Source: Asterionellopsis glacialis (lineage: Eukaryota > Bacillariophyta > Plagiogrammaphyceae > Rhaphoneidales > Asterionellopsidaceae). From it: DNA of 11,308 bases. The notes below the pieces were generated by a model. The model ran no database searches. It worked only from the letters and a program-made list of their open reading frames with translations, and was not told the DNA's origin. Below, in pieces: positions 7,161 to 11,308 of this stretch. The position numbers were made by a program, and so were the translations under genes. The stretch covers positions 1 through 11,308 of the forward strand of contig WKLE02002918.1 in the NCBI GenBank assembly GCA_014885115.2. Direction: 5' to 3'. The stretch's first letter is position 1; every line of letters begins with the position of its first letter.

Positions 7161-9068
7161 ATGGAACCCTATAGGTTACATAAATGCATTGAATGCAAAA
7201 ATCCAGTTCATCCACAATGTGCCAAATGGATATTTGATGACTGAGAAAACACAAGTACCTCCCATTTACCCCTTTGTCATTCCTGTTGAAGCAAAAAGGA
7301 CATTAGTCAAAACTTCATGATTCTAGAAGAAGAGGGACTGGTGTTGAAGAGGGTGAAAGGTATAAGGAAATGCATCTATTACAAAAAGTCTTGGATTTGT
7401 CAATTGACACAAAGAAGTTTTCAAACAACATGTTGCAAGATGTGTCTGCTTGATTGGTCCTGAAGAACTTCATCAATTTGTTGAAGTTCAAAAAGATTTT
7501 TGTGAAAAAGGCAGAGACCAGCCTGCTCCTGTAATATGTGGGCAATGTGACAAATTATTAGCATCACCAACTCTCAGTCAATATGCTGATTCCATACTTT
7601 AGTTTTATAAAGAAGACAAGAGGTGCAGTCACATCTCATGGTTGGAATAATGCAGATACCACAGAGAAGCTAAGGAAGTTTCATAATGAATGTCAATGCT
7701 GTGTTGCAATCGGCAGTCCTTTACCAGAGCCTGCAGATTTTGGAATAAATTTTCATCAGGACAATGATAGAAGAGATTGTGTTTTAAAGGAAAATATTGC
7801 TGCAAAGTAAGTACATCAGTGGTCAATTTTTGAACACTGAAAAAGTATTTTAAATAGGCTATCAAGCAGCATACCTCCCACTATATAAAAACAACCATTA
7901 GTTTGGAATCTACTGTTGGAAAGAAGGCAAGAATGTAAATTTTGATGTTCTTGATACATTAAACACAATGGTCAGGGAAAAAGATTCAAGACAAATACCC
8001 TTGATTCATCATTTGTTGAAAATTAATATGGGAGATGCAGCTGAAGGAACGCATTTCAAGGTGCTTCAAGATAAATGCCATTATCAAACAGATGGCTCAA
8101 GTTGCGGTGTTCATCAATGCCATTTCATGGAGGACATTGCTCTCTCCAAAATTGACTGGATGGTAAAACCATATTTACTGAAAGATACGGAAGAAGACTA
8201 CAGACTAGTAACTGCAAGAAGAATCCAGAATTTTCTTGAAGGAAACCAAACTTTAGAGATAACTCATGTTGATACACAAGAGAGTTAAGAAAGGAAAAAA
8301 GCAACCTACTGTACTTTCTACTCCTATAAAATGTCATACCATAAAAGATGCCAAGGAAGAGGGCAAAAAAGCAGCCTTACAAAAGGAGTATAATAATTTA
8401 CTTCCTGATGGGGCTGAGTCGGATGAGCATGCCAAGATACCTGAGAGATGGTTGCAGAAAAGGAAATTGAAGACACAACTTCCGTTTCCGTGATGGATGG
8501 ACATCAAAAACCAACAAGGAAAAGTTGACATTGGACAGTAAAAATCAACAAGGAAAAGTTGATATTAGATCAGATGTACCAATTCCCACTGAAGGAGAGA
8601 ATTCACTTTCTCTCAATAAATTGTTAAAAGAATATCACTCAACCAGAATTGTAAGTGAAGTAAAGGACTTAGTGAAAGCAGGTGAAAGAATCATTGTTAA
8701 TCCTCCTTTAAAAACAAGAATTACAGAAAAAGAATTAGAAAGTATGCAAGCACAAGATGAATTGCTTGGACAAGCAATATAGACAAAAGTTGAATTCTGA
8801 AAGAGCACCACAGTTTGGTATCACTGATCAAACCATCCTATAAGAGTGTGACGAAGCCAAGAACACTGTAAGCCAGGCTGGAAAAATTGATAAATTGGAC
8901 AAAGAATATACTTTCCAGGAACTATTTCCATCATGGCACAAAGATATTTTGATGCTCAATGGGAAGCTTACAGAAGTGAGAGGTCAAGATATCAAGAGTC
9001 TAGAAAACCTGAGTACAGGAATCTACAAGAGTTCTGGGATGTCTTTGATTGAAAAATTGATAGAATGA
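7161..9068 (+). pseudogene. Broken zinc-finger plus Ulp1-type (C48) cysteine protease gene
   Basis: The first part (ATG at 7161) has a zinc-finger pattern, HKCIECKNPVHPQCAKW then CHSC, which is C-x2-C-x4-H-x2-C-...-C-x2-C as in RING/PHD-like fingers. A helical stretch and an ICGQC follow (about 7535-7550). The protease core then shows the C48 triad: His in YKNNH (7896-7898), Asp in FDVLDTLN (7953-7955), the oxyanion Gln and the Cys in YQTDGSSCGVHQC (Cys 8103-8105). Ulp1-family enzymes cut SUMO-like conjugates in host cells; copies carried by DNA transposons are common and their role is not settled. A Lys/Glu-rich, partly coiled-coil tail runs from 8290 to 9068. The Trp that normally follows the catalytic His is replaced by TAG (7899). 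Other stops lie at 7242, 7281, 7851, 8491 and about 8840, with frame changes near 7340, 7440, 7580, 7805, 8285, 8500 and 8765. It is not functional as written and probably belongs with the exon at 5751. Confidence 0.7.
8499..8566. repeat. 34-bp tandem duplication inside the Ulp1-type gene
   Basis: Copy 1 (8499-8532, beginning ggacatcaaaaacc) and copy 2 (8533-8566, beginning ggacagtaaaaatc) match at 30 of 34 positions. Three of the four differences are C in copy 1 and T in copy 2. Because 34 is not a multiple of three, the duplication by itself shifts the frame. Counting through only one copy brings the upstream frame (around 8460) into register with the downstream frame (8570-8780). Confidence 0.85.
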
Positions 9069-9194
9069 GAGATGCAGATAGATCCACCAGGTATTCAGTA
9101 TCAGGGACACAAAGCAGGTGAACCCCACATGATAAATCATTGTCATCTGCAAGATCATCTTGTATGTCAACAAATCCTAGAATCTTTGCAATCC

Positions 9195-9320
9195 ATGGGT
9201 AATGCATTCTGTGTGTTTTGTAATAACAAAAATCATGCCAAGGTCAGACAGACATTTAATAGGGATGTACTCTATACAATGTTTGTTGAATGTAACATTC
9301 AGATCCCATTTGAACATTGA
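9195..9320 (+). CDS. Small fragment with C-x2-C finger, possible N-terminus of another transposon gene
   Basis: The frame opens MGNAFCVFCNNKNHAKVR and runs 41 codons to a TGA at 9318. C-x2-C followed by a short basic segment and RDVLYTMFVECNIQIPF resembles, from memory of such families, the zinc-binding start of animal transposon proteins. A neighbouring frame continues with FSYVLKDRKWKSVRCTF (about 9346-9396), so a frameshifted continuation is possible before the Plavaka-like gene begins at 9474. It could also be the far C-terminus of the Ulp1-type gene in another frame. This is a weak call. Confidence 0.25.
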   Translation: MGNAFCVFCNNKNHAKVRQTFNRDVLYTMFVECNIQIPFEH

Positions 9321-9473
9321 TTTCAGTAGTGTTCTTCATTATTGTTTCTCCTATGTATTAAAGGATAGAAAATGGAAAAGTGTAAGGTGTACATTTCCCA
9401 AAATCTACATCAAAGTATGGTTCAATAGTTTCTGGGTTCTTTGTTATTTGAATACTACATCAAGTAGTACCAG
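9321..9473. other. Short gap between convergent genes
   Basis: Apart from a possible frameshifted continuation of the 9195-9320 fragment and the inverted repeat at 9453-9469, I see nothing here. No terminal inverted repeat of the Plavaka-like element can be recognised, because its partner end would lie outside the window. Confidence 0.4.
9453..9469. repeat. Short inverted repeat between convergent genes
   Basis: tactac and gtagta (9453-9458, 9464-9469) pair perfectly around atcaa, directly after the stop of the minus-strand transposase gene at 9474. It may mark a 3' end or be coincidental. Confidence 0.35.
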
Positions 9474-11308
9474 CTAGCAAATCCTGCTTGTGAATTTTTT
9501 GGGCTTCTCCTTTGAGTTGTCTAAATCAATTGTCAATTCAGCAAAATCAATTAGGTATTTTTTGTAACATTTGCTTGCAGTTTGCACTGACAATGTGCTT
9601 GTAGAGTGTTGAGATAATCTAGCTGAGTTTTTGACATTCTTAATATGCCCATTTTCAGGTCAAGCTGTATTTACATTTTGTGGATTGCCATACCTTCTGA
9701 TGTATCATACAATATGGCTGATTTGACAAAACTTTGTGGTCTTTAATCCAAAGCCATTAGTATGATCAACCAATTTGCGATACAATACCATTAATTTTCT
9801 AAATGAGTGTTCATATTCATTTACTGTTTACAATAATTTTGGTCCATTTTCATCCAATAATCAAGACAAAGCATCATTTCCATCAAATGCATATAGTCAG
9901 TGATTAGTACTCTTTTTTCATGATACATGTTATTAACATATGCAACTTTGCCAGCATGGGTATGCCAGGTCAAAATGCAGGCTAACATTAAACCAGTATA
10001 TTCAGATGACTTAATTGTGCTAGTCACTAACTTTGCATAGCCCCATTATTGAATGTTTCAATTGGCATTTTTAAGGTCACTCTGGTGTCCACATTGTTGT
10101 GAAATTTTGGCTAGGACAGAGTCAAATGCAGTCCTCCTTTTACTTGATTTTCCAAGTATTTCACTATACAAACATTCAGTACAGTATTTTTTCAACCCAG
10201 CATCTAGCCAGTATAACATTTTAGGTGGTGTTGCTCCTAATATCCCTTGTTCATTGTCTGCCATATCTATTTTATGAAATACATGATCTAACTTGTAGTG
10301 TGACATTTCCTGTAACTCATCATCTGTTGCCCCAAAAAGTTTTTTTTCACAAGGTTTGCATCTAAGGTTGGGGTAGTCTGCTTTTGCTGTAAGACAGTCA
10401 CAATCTTGGCATAAACTTTTGACTAATCCAGAGTGGGATTTATAACATCCACATAGATCATCTAAACCTTCACAATCCCCTAAAACAACAACAATAGGAA
10501 TTTTGAAGACCATATCCTTATGCATGTTTCCATTAATGCATATATTTGTGGTTATGCCCCCCCAATTCTGCTCTTGTTTGATACAAGATAGAATTAATCT
10601 CAGAGATCTATGATAATTCCAAGTATTGGAACCTCTTCAGACAATTATCATCCTCTTTTCCATCACTATCTTCTGGCATATTTATGATCGGATGCCATGC
10701 ATGTGACTGATTGCAAGTTTCTTGGTTAAAAATTGTGAGTGACATCATTACAGGTTCTAATCTGTTTGATGAAAAAACACCAAGGTGAGTGCCATCAATA
10801 TATAAAATTATTCCACAAAAAATATCTTTGTTGGTGGTACACAAATGTTTTTGACTATTCCAACAAACTTCACCTTGATGCATTTCTTCAAGTGCTGTGT
10901 CACCAATTCAGGTTTGTACTTGGTAGGATCAGTCTCAGATACTACTAAGTTGTGTACATTATTGATTCTTGGATCATTTATCAAGGATTCAGACATGGCT
11001 TTGAAATGAAACACTACTACATCTTCTTTACCACCCCCTTCTAAGATGTAAGGGATCATGCTTGGCTTGAAATTTCTGGTTTTGAATACTCTTTCTGAAT
11101 TTTTAATAATGGTTTTCCTTTGCAAATTTTTTCCAGTAAAAGTAACTCCACAGGAGATAGCATTCTTGACTCATGCAATACTCTTATCAAACAGAGTCAA
11201 TGGAGTCTCAGCTTCTTGCAACATGAACAACAATTCAGTGCACATGACAGTTTCATGAGATAAAATAAAATGGATGCTCCTGTTTATTAGATGTACCACC
11301 ATAGGCAC
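9474..11308 (-). pseudogene. Plavaka/CACTA-like DDE transposase, 5' end beyond the window, broken
   Basis: The trace runs from the right edge to a TAG at 9474, about 610 codons, and its N-terminus lies outside the window. In order it shows TPLTLFDKSIA-stop-VKNA (about 11210-11160); EMHQGEVCWNSQ (about 10880); YIDGTHLGVFSSNRLEP (Asp codon 10794-10796) with SLTIFN and HAWHPIINMP; VVVLGDCEGLDDLCG (Asp 10475-10477) followed by Cys-rich CQDCDC and RCKPCEK; SSEYTGLMLA and MMLCLDYWMK (about 9980-9840); and a C-terminal GNPQNVNTA-stop-PENGHIKN (about 9680-9640). This order, with Asp in I-D-x-T-H and in GD-E-x-D-xLCG, matches what I know of Plavaka-type transposases, a branch near CACTA that cuts and rejoins DNA. 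Frame changes near 10880, 10570 (in a G7 run) and 9825, and stops at 11171, 10608, 10058, 10046, 9705 and 9660, make it non-functional as written. It converges on the Ulp1-type gene. Confidence 0.65.

Noticed and set aside
7807..7857. A 51-bp GT...AG intron (gtaagt to aaatag) in the Ulp1-type gene
   Set aside because: Splicing it out gives a frame that stops soon after and does not reach the catalytic His. Reading straight through in the neighbouring frame gives a protein-like sequence into AAYLPLYKNNH. A true intron plus an indel remains possible.
1456..11173. A nuclear genetic code in which TGA is sense
   Set aside because: TGA sits where different residues are expected (Trp in one place, Arg in others), TAG and TAA also interrupt the frames, and frameshifts are common. 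Decay explains this better.
1..11308. CRISPR arrays, rRNA or functional tRNA genes
   Set aside because: No regular repeat-spacer pattern and no rRNA-like stretch was seen, and the tRNA-like boxes lack a complete cloverleaf.

Overview
The window reads as nuclear DNA of a eukaryote, probably an animal. Four things support this. It is AT-rich. It holds two sequences resembling tRNA-derived SINEs. It has no bacterial gene layout. By hand count, CpG drops about tenfold from left to right, as expected where transposons are cytosine-methylated. I cannot name the lineage; a heavily methylated invertebrate such as a sponge or mollusc would fit, but that is a guess.

Layout. (1) Bases 1-1245 have ordinary CpG density and carry a minus-strand exon (360-731) for an unrecognised protein with two 58-residue-period repeats, then a stretch rich in inverted repeats. 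(2) Bases 1246-4353, minus strand, are a broken gene of about 1000 codons with a transposase-like motif (WTDNAPPQYRCRQNFF) and cysteine clusters. (3) Bases 4354-5750 are gene-poor, with a SINE-like element, (CAGCAA)n blocks, a long palindrome and a second SINE-like element. (4) Bases 5751-9068, plus strand, are a broken gene that seems to start at a Kozak-type ATG, carry a zinc finger at 7161, and encode a Ulp1-type (C48) cysteine protease with a long charged tail. (5) Near 9195-9320 is a small C-x2-C fragment. (6) From 9474 to the right edge, minus strand, is a Plavaka/CACTA-like DDE transposase cut by the window end.

The simplest picture is a decayed transposon island next to a less methylated host segment. 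The WTDN gene and the Ulp1 gene point away from each other across a shared 1.4 kb spacer, so they could be the two genes of one DNA transposon; transposase plus Ulp1 protease is a known pairing in other eukaryotic superfamilies. The Plavaka-like gene converges on them and is probably a separate element. All three genes are broken by many small frameshifts and in-frame stops. Most stops can be read as single C-to-T or G-to-A changes of Gln, Arg or Trp codons. None looks functional as written, although uncorrected long-read indels could explain part of the damage.
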